NCBI GenBank assembly: GCA_963774345.1
Contig: CAVZFB010000057.1
Coordinates: 186,001 to 250,000 of the forward strand
Origin: AP-15 sp963774345
GTDB lineage: Bacteria; Pseudomonadota; Alphaproteobacteria; ATCC43930; CGMCC-115725
Direction: 5' to 3'
DNA: 64,000 bases
Shown here one piece after another: positions 38,808 through 50,844 of this stretch; position 1 is the stretch's first letter, and each line of letters starts with the position of its first letter. The translations under genes were made by a program, and so were the position numbers. Under the pieces are notes generated by a model. It saw only the letters and a list, made by a program, of their open reading frames with translations, ran no database searches and had not been told where the DNA came from.

Positions 38808-38850
38808 AACTCTAGAGACTCGGAGGCGTTCGAAACGACGGAGGAAACAC

Positions 38851-39846
38851 ATGCAAACACGGACGCTCGGACGCACCGGACTTGAGGTTTCGGTTCTGGG
38901 CTTTGGCTGCGGTGCGGTCGGCGGGCTGATGGTCAAGGGAAATGCCACCGATCAGGAGCGGGCGGTGGCGCGCGCCCTCGAACTCGGGATCAGTTACTTC
39001 GATACCGCCGCGATGTACGGCAATGGCGAGTCCGAGCGCAATCTCGGCCGCGTGCTGCAAAACCTGAAACCCGAGCTTTACCTCGGCACCAAGGTGCGCA
39101 TCCCGGCGGCCGACCGCCGCAATATCGCGGCCGCCGTGACCGCTTCGTTGGAGGCGAGTCTACAGCGGCTCCAGCTCGACCATGTCGATCTGTTCCAACT
39201 GCACAACCACATCATGCTCGACGGCCGAGACGCTGACCTGACGCCTGAGATCGTTCTCGGCGAGGTCGTGCCGGCCTTCGAGCGGCTGCGCGAGCAGGGC
39301 AAGACCCGATTTTACGGCATCACCGCTGTCGGCGACACCGCGGCATTGCACCGGGTCGCCGATGCCCGCGTCTTCGACACCGCCCAAGTCAGCTACAACA
39401 TGCTGAATCCGAGCGCGGGCACGATGGTGGCGCCGAGCTACCCGGCGCATGATTTCGGCAATGTCTTGGCGCATACCCGGGCTGCCGACATGGGCGTGAT
39501 CGCGATCCGCGTGCTTGCCGCCGGCGCCTTGAGCGGGGTCGAGGACCGCCATCCGTTGGGTTCGCCCATTGTCGAGCCGATCGGCTCGGGCCGCGATTAC
39601 CGGATCGATGTCGAGCGCGCGCGGCGGCTCGATCCGCTGGTGCGCGAGGGGTTTGCCGACAGCTTGGTCGAGGCGGCGATCCGGTTCGCGATCGCCAACA
39701 GCGCGGTCTCGACGGCGCTCGTCGGCTACTCAACCCTCGATCAACTCGAATACGCCGCCGCCGCAGTCAACAAAGGGCCGCTGCCGCCCGCCGCACTCCA
39801 ACAGCTGAAGACATTGCACGACGGCTTTATCGGTGAGGCGCGGTGA
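38851..39846 (+). CDS. Aldo/keto reductase
   Basis: A 331-residue TIM-barrel NADPH-dependent oxidoreductase. The catalytic tetrad is visible: Asp/Tyr in SYFDTAAMYGNGESE, Lys in YLGTKVRI and His in DLFQLHNH. The substrate is unknown. It lies 43 bases after leuB in the same direction, with GGAGG before the ATG, so it may be the distal gene of the leu operon. Confidence 0.92.
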   Translation: MQTRTLGRTGLEVSVLGFGCGAVGGLMVKGNATDQERAVARALELGISYFDTAAMYGNGESERNLGRVLQNLKPELYLGTKVRIPAADRRNIAAAVTASLEASLQRLQLDHVDLFQLHNHIMLDGRDADLTPEIVLGEVVPAFERLREQGKTRFYGITAVGDTAALHRVADARVFDTAQVSYNMLNPSAGTMVAPSYPAHDFGNVLAHTRAADMGVIAIRVLAAGALSGVEDRHPLGSPIVEPIGSGRDYRIDVERARRLDPLVREGFADSLVEAAIRFAIANSAVSTALVGYSTLDQLEYAAAAVNKGPLPPAALQQLKTLHDGFIGEAR

Positions 39847-39916
39847 GGGGCTTTGGCCTCTCCTCAGCGATCGGCGCCGCCCGGCACGGCGTGCCGCTGA
39901 ATACGGTGGATCTAGC

Positions 39917-40600
39917 TCATTCGTCCGGGTGGCCAGCGGCAGCCTGACCCCTTTTGGATTCGCCCCGTGGCCGAGTGAGAGTAGCTAAGGTAGAGAGGAT
40001 GCCGGCCGCCGACCGCGGTAGAGGCCCGAGCAATCTGCGCCGCCGAAGACCCGCGACCACGTTGCTGAAATGGTCGGCAGCCGAGCGCTCGACACCCTCC
40101 AGCCAGTTCTGATCGAGAAACGACGCCAAGGCCGGCTGGTCGAGCTTGGCTTCCCAGACAATGCCCAGGAGCGAGGCCTCCGCCTCTTCCTCCGCGCGCG
40201 CCAACGGCGCCAGCAGCGCGGCGCGCTCGGCCGTATCGCGGTCGATCGTGTCTGGTCCGGGGCCTAAGCCGAAATCGGCGAGCCTGCGACGTTCGGGCGG
40301 GGCCAGCATGAAATGGGCGATCTCATGCAGAATGACATAGGCCTCGGTCGCCCCGTTAAGCGCCGCGCCATCCCAATTGAACCCGCACCTGACCCCTGGA
40401 GGATGCACCGCCATGCCGCAATTCCGGGCCAGCGCCAACGCTGCCAGACGATGCCTTTCCGCCTCCTGCCCCTCGGCGCGCTCGGGTGAGGTCGCCCGGA
40501 TCCGCTGGAACACGCGGCGAGCCACGGCATGGTCCAGACCGACGCCAAAGCGATCGAGCGCCCCGGCCAGATCGTCGGGACTTATGGGCGTCAAAATCAT
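39917..40600 (-). CDS. EpmC/YfcM-like HEIAH protein
   Basis: About 227 residues. The central segment AYVILHEIAHFMLAPPERRRLADFG closely recalls elongation factor P hydroxylase (LHEIAHWCIAGPERR..DFG), including the HExxH iron site. This member has a different N-terminus and a C-terminal Arg-rich tail, so it may be a divergent relative rather than a true EpmC. The start could be at 40600 or the upstream ATG at 40624. It is downstream of the sigma/anti-sigma pair on the same strand. Confidence 0.6.
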   Translation of the reverse strand: MILTPISPDDLAGALDRFGVGLDHAVARRVFQRIRATSPERAEGQEAERHRLAALALARNCGMAVHPPGVRCGFNWDGAALNGATEAYVILHEIAHFMLAPPERRRLADFGLGPGPDTIDRDTAERAALLAPLARAEEEAEASLLGIVWEAKLDQPALASFLDQNWLEGVERSAADHFSNVVAGLRRRRLLGPLPRSAAGILSTLATLTRPRGESKRGQAAAGHPDE

Positions 40601-40657
40601 TGGCTTGCGGCCTTTGACCGGCAACGTCGACGGCGATCGGCGCCGGTTCGCCTTGAA

Positions 40658-41494
40658 TTAACCAGCCTTGCCCGGTTTTGGCGGGATCTTTGCTTTGGCG
40701 CCGTCGGCGGACATCTGTTGATAGACGATCTCTGAGAGCCGCAGCAGGAGGTCTCGGTTAGCCTTGGCCGCCAGCGCGTAGCCGAAGCCCTGATCCGACC
40801 AGTAAAATGCGCCGGTTCCGTTTTCTTCGCTGTAGCGGAATGCGGTCTCGCCTCCGATGCCGGTGCGTAGATACAAGGTCACGCGTTCCTTGCCGTTCTC
40901 GTACATGAACTGCGCGGCAGGCCCGTTTTCGGCGGGCAGAAGCCGTCCCCCCATCAGCCGGAAACCGGCCGCGCTCAAATCGGGCACGACAAGCGGCTGC
41001 CCGAGGCGCTTGGACAGCCACTGCACGAGATGGGCCTCCTGGGCAACATCGACCTCGACCGGATGGCGAACCTCGACTGAGAACACTTTATACGCCGCGA
41101 TCGCATCGGCGGTGATCGTGCGGGCGTTGGAAACGACCGGGTTAGTCGAGGGGATGAGCACCGTCGCCACGTCGCGGGCGGCCCAGCCGCCGATACCGCC
41201 CGCTACGACCAGGACCACGGCCGCCGCGATACGAGTGAAGCGCCGATAGCGGCGTCGGCGCTGCTCGGCGAGCAGCCTGACGACCCGTAGGCGGGTCGGG
41301 ATCGGCGTTGCCGTCTCCTCGGTAAAGGCTGTGCGCAGCAACCCCTGTTGCTCGGCATATCGCTGCAGGCGGCCCCGCACTTCGGGTTGTGTCGCGAGAT
41401 AGGCGTCGACCTCGGCGGCGCGCTCGGGCGACAGGCGGCCGTCGAGGCGGGCGTGCAATTCGTGTTCTTCGACCGCGCCGGGGATCGCGCTCAT
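40658..41494 (-). CDS. Membrane-anchored anti-sigma factor
   Basis: A 278-residue protein. The N-terminal cytoplasmic part (HELHARLDGRLSPERAAEVDAYLATQPEVRGRLQRY) looks like a zincless anti-sigma domain. One transmembrane helix (IAAAVVLVVAGGIGGWAA, about residue 95) leads to a periplasmic sensor domain of about 160 residues. It overlaps the ECF sigma gene by four bases, the usual arrangement for a cognate pair. Confidence 0.88.
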   Translation of the reverse strand: MSAIPGAVEEHELHARLDGRLSPERAAEVDAYLATQPEVRGRLQRYAEQQGLLRTAFTEETATPIPTRLRVVRLLAEQRRRRYRRFTRIAAAVVLVVAGGIGGWAARDVATVLIPSTNPVVSNARTITADAIAAYKVFSVEVRHPVEVDVAQEAHLVQWLSKRLGQPLVVPDLSAAGFRLMGGRLLPAENGPAAQFMYENGKERVTLYLRTGIGGETAFRYSEENGTGAFYWSDQGFGYALAAKANRDLLLRLSEIVYQQMSADGAKAKIPPKPGKAG

Positions 41495-42033
41495 TTGGTC
41501 CCTCTCTGCGCCTTGCTCCGTTCGGTAGAATCCGCCCCGCTGGAATCTCCATTGAGAATTTGGCGCAAGCGCTCGCGGCCGCGCGACAGACGCGACATCA
41601 CCGTGCCAATCGGCACGCCCAGCACGCGAGACGCCGCGTCGTAGGACAGGGCTTCGACCCCGACGAGCAGGAGTACCGATCGTTGCTCCTCGGGCAGCGC
41701 CGCGAAGGCCCGCAACAGATCGCGATGCTGGAGCGCCGCGTCCTGACCCCCCCCGATCTGCGGCAACTCGGCTTCAACGGCTTCGGTCAACGCGTCGTGC
41801 GCCCCTCGCCGCTTCTGGCGCTGCTGCTCACTGAGGAACCGGTTGTAGAGGATTGTATAAAGCCAGCCGCGCAGATCGCCCTCGGGGCGGCGGAGGTGCC
41901 ATCGCGACAGCGCCCGTTCGAGACAATCCTGCACAAGATCATCGGCACGCTCCCGGTCGCCGCGCAATAGCGCCGATGCGAACCGGCGAAGGCCCGGAAT
42001 GTGCCCTTCGATCAGGGCGGCATCTGCCGGCAT
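41491..42033 (-). CDS. ECF RNA polymerase sigma factor
   Basis: A 180-residue ECF sigma-70 family protein. Region 2 is FASALLRGDRERADDLVQDCLERAL to GWLYTILYNRF; region 4 is LPEEQRSVLLLVGVEALSYDAASRVLGVPIGTVMSRLSRGRERL. The ATG at 42033 has a strong GGGGAGG; a longer start at 42159 is less likely. It is coupled by overlap to the anti-sigma gene. Target promoters are unknown. Confidence 0.93.
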   Translation of the reverse strand: MPADAALIEGHIPGLRRFASALLRGDRERADDLVQDCLERALSRWHLRRPEGDLRGWLYTILYNRFLSEQQRQKRRGAHDALTEAVEAELPQIGGGQDAALQHRDLLRAFAALPEEQRSVLLLVGVEALSYDAASRVLGVPIGTVMSRLSRGRERLRQILNGDSSGADSTERSKAQRGTK

Positions 42034-42343
42034 AGCCTCCCCTGCGGACGAAAACCTTGCATTCCACAACACCAATGTCCGCTCTGCCAGTGGTAGTGCG
42101 GATCCAGACGCCAGACTTGGTGCAGCCGCAAACTCTACTATCGATGCAATCGCGCCCACCGGTGATCACATTCCTGTTAACTGTACACCTCCTTTCGAGC
42201 CAGGTCTTGCAATTTCTCTATTCACGCCCCGAAAGCGGCCGCTCGCTGCGGCGTACTGTCTACGACTCAATAAAGTGTCATTTATTCCCGATAATGCCGT
42301 AGCCTTGCCTATTGGCCTCTGGTTCAGCTGGTGCGGTGATGTT
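42034..42343. other. Divergent intergenic region, ECF sigma / dehydrogenase
   Basis: 310 bases, less GC-rich than the flanking genes, with GTTAAC and TGATCA palindromes and an AATAAAGTGTCATTTATT dyad-like stretch (about 42269-42286). I do not see an ECF-type GGAAC/CGTT pair with confidence. It is likely to carry both promoters. Confidence 0.4.
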
Positions 42344-43323
42344 GTGAAAGCGCTGTTTCTCGGTCGAGTCGCCGCCGACACGGGCGAAGGGATCAAGGCA
42401 CAGCTGCCCCCCTCGCTCGCCGTCGAAATCCTCGACGACCCGATTGACCTTGCCCTGCTGCCCGCAGCCGCCGCTGAGGCCGACATCCTCGTCAGCAATC
42501 ATTGGCGCGCTGACTACCCGCCGGCGCCGAAAGTGCGGCTCGTGCAGTCGGTCGCGACCGGTGTCGACCTGTTCGACATGGCGGCGCTGCCGAAAGGGGT
42601 CATTGTATGCAACGCCTTTGGCCATGAGACCGCGATCGCCGAATATGTCCTGATGACGATGTTGGCATTGCACCATCGTTTGTTCGAGATTTCCGGGGAG
42701 TTCCGCGACCGTGCCTCGTGGCGCACGAGTTGGGTGGAAGGTGGCGAGCCGCATGGCGAATTGCGCGGTTCGACCTTGGGGATAGTCGGATATGGCCGGG
42801 TCGGGCGCGAGGTGGCGCGCCGCGCGGCATCGTTCGGCTGCCGTATCCTTGCGGCCAACCGCTCGTCGCGCGAGCCGGGAGTCGAGATCGATCGCGTCTA
42901 CCCACTTGCCGAGCTCGATCAGATGCTGCCCGATTGCGATACGGTGGCGCTGTGCACCGCGCTCGGTCCCGAGACTACCGGGTTGATCGACGCCAGACGC
43001 CTCGCGCTGATGAAGCCGACCGCGTTCCTGATCAACATCGCCCGCGGCCAGGTGGCGGAGGAGGACGCTCTCTATGCCGCTTTGCGCGACCGGACGATCG
43101 CGCGGCGCGGCACTCGATGTGTGGTGGGATTACCCGAATGCCGCCGATCCTAATCGCCGCGGCTCGCCGCCATCCGTTTCACGAATTACCGAACGTCATC
43201 GTGACGCCGCACAATTCCGGCTGGACCGCAGGGATGGTCGGACGGCGCTGGAACGAGATCGCCGAAAATCTGGGTCGCTTCGTGCGCGGCGAGAAGTTGA
43301 TCAACATCGTCACCGCCGGTTGA
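42344..43323 (+). pseudogene. D-isomer specific 2-hydroxyacid dehydrogenase, frameshifted twice
   Basis: The frame from the GTG at 42344 (KALFLGRVAADTGEG) has the full catalytic/NAD domain (GSTLGIVGYGRVGREVARRA, MKPTAFLINIARGQVAEEDALYAALRDRTI). It then breaks near 43103, where one extra base must be removed to read GAALDVWWDYPNAADP, and again near 43167 to read RHPFHELPNVIVTPHNSGW to the stop at 43323. With two bases removed it yields about 325 residues, normal for phosphoglycerate/glyoxylate-type dehydrogenases. It is paralogous to the next gene. Confidence 0.8.
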
Positions 43324-43363
43324 GAGGCAACATGGATTTGTTCCGCTATCCTGGGGCGCGGCG

Positions 43364-44336
43364 ATGAAGGCGTTGTTTCTGGGCGCGCTCGCCACCTCGC
43401 AGGCGGCGCCGATCACCAGCTTCATAACCGAGGACATCCGCACGGAAATCCTCGACGGTGGGGATCCGCCGCGTCTCGCTGAGGCGCTCGTCGATGCCGA
43501 CATCGTGCTGACCGGGGCCTGGCGCGCCGGATACCCGCCGGCGCCGCGGCTGCGGCTGCTGCAAGTGCCGCTCGCCGGCACCGACGGCATTGAGGTCGCC
43601 GCCCTGCCCGAGGGCGTCACCCTGTGCAACGCCTATGGGCACGAGCCGGCGCTCGGCGAATTCGCGATCATGATGATGCTGGCCTGGAGGCATCGCCTGT
43701 TCGACATCGCCACCTCGTTCCGCGCCGGGTCGTGGTACTGGAGCCCGACGGTCGGCGGCCCGGTGCGCGGCGAGATCGGCGGCCAGATCGTCGGCATCGT
43801 CGGGCTCGGCCATATCGGGAGGGAGGTCGCTTGGCGCGCCGCCGCACTCGGCTGCAGGGTGCTGGCCGCCAACCGCACGGCGCGGGAAAAGCCGCCCTCG
43901 GTCGAGCGGCTTTTTCCGATGTCCGAACTCGACCGGATGCTCGGCGAATGCGACATCGTCGTCTTGAGTTGCGCACTGACGCCCGAGACCACGGCGCTCT
44001 TCGGCGAGCGCCGCCTCGCCGCGATGAAACCCGAGCGCCTTTCTGATCAATCTGGCGCGCGGGCCGATCGCCGACGAGGACGCGCTCTATCGGGCCTTGC
44101 GCGACGGCGTGATCGGCGGCGCCGCGCTCGACACTTGGTGGCGCTATCCGAGCGCCTCGGAAGCCGAGCCGCGGCCGTCGCGGCACCCGTTCCACGAACT
44201 TCCGAACGTGATCATGACGCCGCATTGCTCGCCCCGGACCGACGGGACGATCGAGCGCCGCTCGCGTGACATCGCCCGCAACATCGACCGGTTCGTTCGC
44301 GGCGAGCCGCTCGAAAATGTCGTGGCCGTGACCTGA
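43364..44336 (+). pseudogene. D-isomer specific 2-hydroxyacid dehydrogenase, frameshifted
   Basis: A tandem paralogue of the preceding gene (KALFLGALATSQ, AGYPPAPRLRLLQVPLAGTDGIE, GQIVGIVGLGHIGREVAWRAA, CALTPETTALFG). The frame breaks after RLAAMKP near 44033 by one extra base. The next frame gives AFLINLARGPIADEDALYRALRDG, GGAALDTWWRYPS and HPFHELPNVIMTPHCS to 44336. The corrected product is about 323 residues. The three dehydrogenase motifs, including the catalytic His of the C-terminal segment, are preserved. Confidence 0.8.
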
Positions 44337-44346
44337 GGAAAATTGA

Positions 44347-45829
44347 ATGACCGACGATCTCGCGTTTATGTCCGCGACGGAGCTGCTGGCGCGCTATCGT
44401 CAGAAGGCGCTTGTCGCCGGTCGAGGTAATGGCGCGAGACCCTGCGCAGGCTCGAACGGTATGAGGGGGCGCTGAACGCCTTCGTGCTGTACGACCCCGA
44501 GGCGGCGGCGTCACAGGCGCGCGCGTCAGAGGCGCGTTGGCAAAAGGGCGAGCCGCAGGGTCTGCTCGACGGGGTGCCGGTGGCGATCAAGGATACGCTG
44601 CTGACGTTGGGTTGGCCGCGGCTGATGGGCTCGCGCACGATCGATCCCCACCAGGCATGGGACGAGGATGCACCGGTCCCCGCGCGGTTGCGCGCACAAG
44701 GCGCTGTGTTCTTCGGCAAGACGACGACGCCCGAATTCGGCTGGAAGGGGGTCACCAACTCGCCGCTCACCGGCGTCACGCGCAACCCATGGAACCTCGA
44801 GCGCACCCCCGGCGGCAGCAGCGGAGGCAGCGCCGCCGCGGTAACTTCCGGGATTTGCCCGCTCGCGGTCGGCACGGACGCCGGCGGTTCGATCCGGATT
44901 CCGGCTTCATTTTGCGGGATTGTCGGCCTGAAGCCGACCTTCGGCCGGGTCGCGGCCTATCCGCCGGGGGCCTTCGGCGACGTCGCCCATGTCGGCCCGA
45001 TGGCGCGAACGGTCGCAGACGCGGCGCTGATGCTCGATGCGATCAAGGGGCCGGATTCGCGCGACTGGCACAGCCTGCCGGATGACGGCGTCGACTATCG
45101 CGACCGCGTGCGGCGAAGGCTCGCTCGAAGGGCAAGCGGGTGGCGCTGTCGCCCACTCTCGGCTTTGCCGAGCCGTCGCCGCCGGTGCGCGGAGCGGTCG
45201 AGCGGGCCGCGGAGGTGTTTGCGCGCTTGGGCGCCGTCGTCGAGCACGCCGACCCGTTTTCCGAATCGCCGATGCCGATCTTCGAGACGCTTGCCCTGGG
45301 CGGGTTTTGGGCCTTGTTGCGCGCGCAGACACCCGAGGCGATTGCGGCGATGGACCCGGGTCTCGTCGAGATGTGCCGGCGCGGCGAGGCGGTGACGCAG
45401 ACACAATATGTCGATGCCGTAGCCCAGCGGGTGGCGCTCGGCCAAAGGCTGCGCCGCTTCTTCGACCGCTTCGACCTGCTGTTGTCGCCGACCATGCCGA
45501 TCCCGGCCGCCTATGCCGACGCTCGTGCCGACAATTTGCCGAACCCGAACAACTCGTGGAGCTGGGTCGCCTACACCTATGTCTTCAACCTGACCAAGAA
45601 CCCCTCCTGCTCGATGCCGTGTGGCGTTGTCGACGGGCTGCCGGTCGGTCTGATGGTGACCGGCCCGCTCTACGATGATCTAGGGGTGTTGCGCGCTTGC
45701 CGCGCCTACGAGGCCGCGGCTGGCCCGGTCTGGCCGAGCCCGGAACTCGCCGCCAGTCTCACCCGGATAGCGTCCGCCGCCGACGCGGGGGTCGAAGCGA
45801 AGCGGTGGACGCCGCGCTCGCGACGTTGA
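44347..45829 (+). pseudogene. Amidase signature family enzyme, frameshifted three times
   Basis: The start at 44347 gives MTDDLAFMSATELLARYRQKAL. The frame then shifts near 44411 and 44441 to reach LERYEGALNAFVLYDPEAA, runs through the amidase core (Lys in VPVAIKDTLL; GGSSGGSAAAV; GTDAGGSIRIPASF with the Ser-cisSer-Lys triad), and shifts again near 45110 into RSKGKRVALSPTLGF to the stop at 45829. The first two breaks are extra bases and the third a missing base. Corrected length is about 493 residues, normal for the family. It probably hydrolyses an amide linked to the neighbouring hydroxyacid dehydrogenases. Confidence 0.8.
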
Positions 45830-45896
45830 AAATCTGCGGTTGCACCGGTGCGCATCTGCAGCATATTCGCCCTACCTATGATGACGGGAGGTTGCG

Positions 45897-46004
45897 ATGG
45901 CTAACAAGGAGCAGAAACGGTCGAGCCGAGAAGCCAAAAAGCCCAAGCAGAAGAAAAAGGGCGCCGACAAATCGGCAAGTAAGGGTCAAGCCGCGAAACC
46001 CTGA
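45897..46004 (+). CDS. Small basic conserved-type protein (35 aa)
   Basis: A 35-residue Lys-rich product beginning MANKEQKRSSREAKKPKQ with GGAGG six bases before the ATG. It matches the pattern of short, uncharacterised NKEQ-R-NREAKKPK proteins that recur in Proteobacteria. No function is known; nucleic-acid contact is a guess from charge. It lies 67 bases after the amidase and is convergent with lon. Confidence 0.65.
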   Translation: MANKEQKRSSREAKKPKQKKKGADKSASKGQAAKP

Positions 46005-46030
46005 AGGTCTTCGCGGTCGGGGCCGTGTGT

Positions 46031-46052
46031 AGGGTAGCTCCTAGCGTTATCG

Positions 46053-46059
<7 letters not shown>
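46031..46059. terminator. Possible hairpin between the small protein gene and lon
   Basis: Perfect 8-bp arms AGGGTAGC (46031-46038) and GCTACCCT (46052-46059) with a 13-base loop span the lon stop codon. No T-run follows on either side, so termination is only suggested by its place between convergent genes. Confidence 0.3.
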
Positions 46060-48455
<2,396 letters not shown>

Positions 48456-48503
48456 CTGCAGAAGTCCTTGGAAAGGAGCTCGCTGGCGGGCGCTGCGCGT
48501 TCA

Positions 48504-48900
48504 TCACAGCTTGTGCAGCTGCACCATCAGGCAGCCATTGGCGAGGTGCCGTCCGGAAATCTCGAAGCGGACGGGCGGCAGCTCGATCCGCCGCTGAAAA
48601 TGCCCGTGCGGGATCTCCAGCCGATGAATTCGGGCCTGCGCCAGCTCGGGCGGCAGCGGGCGCTCGCCGCTGACCATCAGCACCCCGGCGCTCAGACGTC
48701 ACCTTGATCTCTTCGGGCGCGACACCGGGCAGGGCAATCAGGATGGTCAAGGCGTGGTCGGTCTCGAAGATGTCGCATGGTGCTTCCCAATTGGGCGTCG
48801 CATGACCGCGGTGAAAGAATTGACGGTGCAGACGGTCTGCACGTTCCATCGCCTCACAGGCTTTCGCCCACATCAACGCTTCGAGTTGTCGTTCCGGCAT
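48504..48900 (-). pseudogene. Hsp20/alpha-crystallin family chaperone, frameshifted
   Basis: The N-terminal part from 48900 (MPERQLEALMWAKACEAM, HATPNWEAPCDIFETDHALTILIALPGVAPEEIKVT) is the start of an alpha-crystallin domain. One extra base near 48694 breaks it. The next frame continues LSAGVLMVSGERPLPPELAQ, then PPVRFEISGRHLANGCLMVQLHKL to a stop at 48504. The corrected protein has about 131 residues, a normal small heat-shock protein. It lies directly upstream of lon, consistent with a heat-shock pair. Confidence 0.75.
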
Positions 48901-49093
48901 TGTCGGCTCCGAGCGGGGCGGCGGCGCCCGGTCACCGTCCGGCGACGCCTAATCTGGTTGATATAGTCACACTCCCACAGTCGGGGAGAGCGAATTACGC
49001 ATTTGGTGGGGCTGGCAGCTACAGGCATACGGGACTAGGCCTGCCATGCAAAACCGGCTATCAGCCTGTCGAAACGACTTTCCGAGGCGATCG

Positions 49094-49957
49094 GTGGCTG
49101 AGATCAGCGCAGAGACCAAGGCTGTTGTCGACGGCATTGCGGCCGAGGCTGAACGTGTCGAGACCCCGTGCGGGGATGGTCGAATGGTGTGGCGCGTGTG
49201 GGGCGCAGGGCCGCCTTTGGTCCTGTTCCACGGCGGCTATGGCTCGTGGATGCATTGGATCCGCAATATAATACCGTTGTCACGTGCGTTTACCATTGTC
49301 GCCCCCGACCTGCCCGGGCTCGGCGAGTCGGCAACCCCACCCGAGCCGCACACTGCTGAAGGGCTGGCGCGCATCCTGGTCGATGGGCTCGACATCGTGT
49401 TCCCGGGACGCGAACGGCTCCATCTCGCCGGATTCTCGTTCGGTGGTGTCCTGGGAGGGCATGTCGCTGCCCAGCTCGGTGACAGAGTGCGCGCCTTTAC
49501 CGTCGTCGGCTCGAACGGGCTGGGGCTGGTCCGCCAGCCAACCGATCTCAGACGCGTTCCCCCCGGCGCTGCGAACGAGGCAGCCTTCGCCACTCACCGC
49601 CACAATCTCGGCGCTCTAATGATCGCCGACCCGACGAAGATCGACGAACTCGCAGTCTATATCCAGTCGCAGAACGCGCCGCGCGGCCGGGTCAAAAGCC
49701 GCCGCTTTTCGCGCGCCGACACGCTGATCCGCGCATTGCCATTGATCAAAGCGCGGCTCGACGGGATCTGGGGTGGGCGCGACGCCACCGCCTATCCCCA
49801 TCTCGACGAGCGTGCCCAAACCCTGCGCTCATTCCAGCCCGGTGCCCGCTTCGAGGTAGTCGAAGGGGCCGGGCATTGGGTGCAGTACGAAGCGGCCGAC
49901 CGCTTCAACCCGCTTCTCGCCGAAATCGTCTCGCAGCGCCTGGGTGTATCGGAATGA
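49094..49957 (+). CDS. Alpha/beta hydrolase
   Basis: About 287 residues with the alpha/beta-hydrolase fold: oxyanion HGGYGSWMHWI, nucleophile elbow GFSFGG, and the catalytic His in EGAGHWVQYE. The substrate is unknown (ester or C-C bond hydrolase). I prefer the GTG at 49094 (VAEISAETKAVVDGI); an ATG at 49046 would add 16 residues. Its stop overlaps the SDR start (ATGA), so the two probably act together. Confidence 0.85.
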   Translation: MAEISAETKAVVDGIAAEAERVETPCGDGRMVWRVWGAGPPLVLFHGGYGSWMHWIRNIIPLSRAFTIVAPDLPGLGESATPPEPHTAEGLARILVDGLDIVFPGRERLHLAGFSFGGVLGGHVAAQLGDRVRAFTVVGSNGLGLVRQPTDLRRVPPGAANEAAFATHRHNLGALMIADPTKIDELAVYIQSQNAPRGRVKSRRFSRADTLIRALPLIKARLDGIWGGRDATAYPHLDERAQTLRSFQPGARFEVVEGAGHWVQYEAADRFNPLLAEIVSQRLGVSE

Positions 49958-50712
49958 CTACCGAAAACCTCTCCCCGCTCACGGACAAGGTCGCTGTCGT
50001 AACCGGCGGCAGCAGCGGCATCGGTGCCGCGAGCGTGCGGCTGCTCGCTGCGGCGGGGGCGCGGGTCGTCGTCGGCTACAACAGGGGTGCCGAGCGGGCG
50101 GCGGCGCTGATCGCCGAAGTACCCGGCAACGGCCACAAGGCGATGCATCTGCCATTGGAGGACACTGCCCAGATCCGCAAGGTGGCGGCCGCAGTCAGGG
50201 AGGAGTTCGGCCGAGCCGACATCCTGGTCAATTCCGCCGGCTTTACCCGGATGGTCCCACACCACGATCTCGAAGCGCTCGACGACGATCTGATCGACGC
50301 CGTGTTGACTGCCAATGTGCGCGGGCCTTTCGCGACGATCCGGGCCTTTGTCCCGTTGCTGCGCGAGTCGGGCGACGGGGTGATCGTCAATATTTCTTCG
50401 GGGGCTGCACAGCATGGTACCGGCAGCTCAATCATCTACGGGGCCTCGAAGGCTGCTCTCAACACCATGAGCATGGCGTTAGCGCGCGTGCTCGGCCCCG
50501 AGATCCGTGTCGTGATCGTCGCGCCGGGGATGGTCCATACCGGCTTCGTCCCCGGCCGCACAGAAGAGATGATGGCCGCCGCGGCAATGGCGACGCCGCT
50601 GAAACGCGCGATCGAGGCACATGACGTGGCACTCGCGGTCATGGCCTCCATTACCCATCTGAGACACACTACCGGGTCGATCGTCACCGTCGACGCCGGC
50701 CGTCATCTGTGA
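49954..50712 (+). CDS. SDR family NAD(P)-dependent oxidoreductase
   Basis: A 252-residue short-chain dehydrogenase. Cofactor turn TGGSSGIGAAS, NxxG-type NSAG (VNSAGFTRM), active-site YGASKAA, and PGMVHTGF after it. It is translationally coupled to the alpha/beta hydrolase by a four-base overlap, suggesting a two-enzyme catabolic step. The substrate is not evident. Confidence 0.92.
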   Translation: MTTENLSPLTDKVAVVTGGSSGIGAASVRLLAAAGARVVVGYNRGAERAAALIAEVPGNGHKAMHLPLEDTAQIRKVAAAVREEFGRADILVNSAGFTRMVPHHDLEALDDDLIDAVLTANVRGPFATIRAFVPLLRESGDGVIVNISSGAAQHGTGSSIIYGASKAALNTMSMALARVLGPEIRVVIVAPGMVHTGFVPGRTEEMMAAAAMATPLKRAIEAHDVALAVMASITHLRHTTGSIVTVDAGRHL

Positions 50713-50844
50713 TGACCGGCTTTTGGAGCTAACGGGGTGGATTTCGGTTTTCGTCCCTATATATCTCGCTCGGCGGTCGCTCTAGGCCGCCGTGGGAGGA
50801 AACCTGTCGGGGCCGCTAGCGCCTCGCAGCCGCGACGGAAGACC

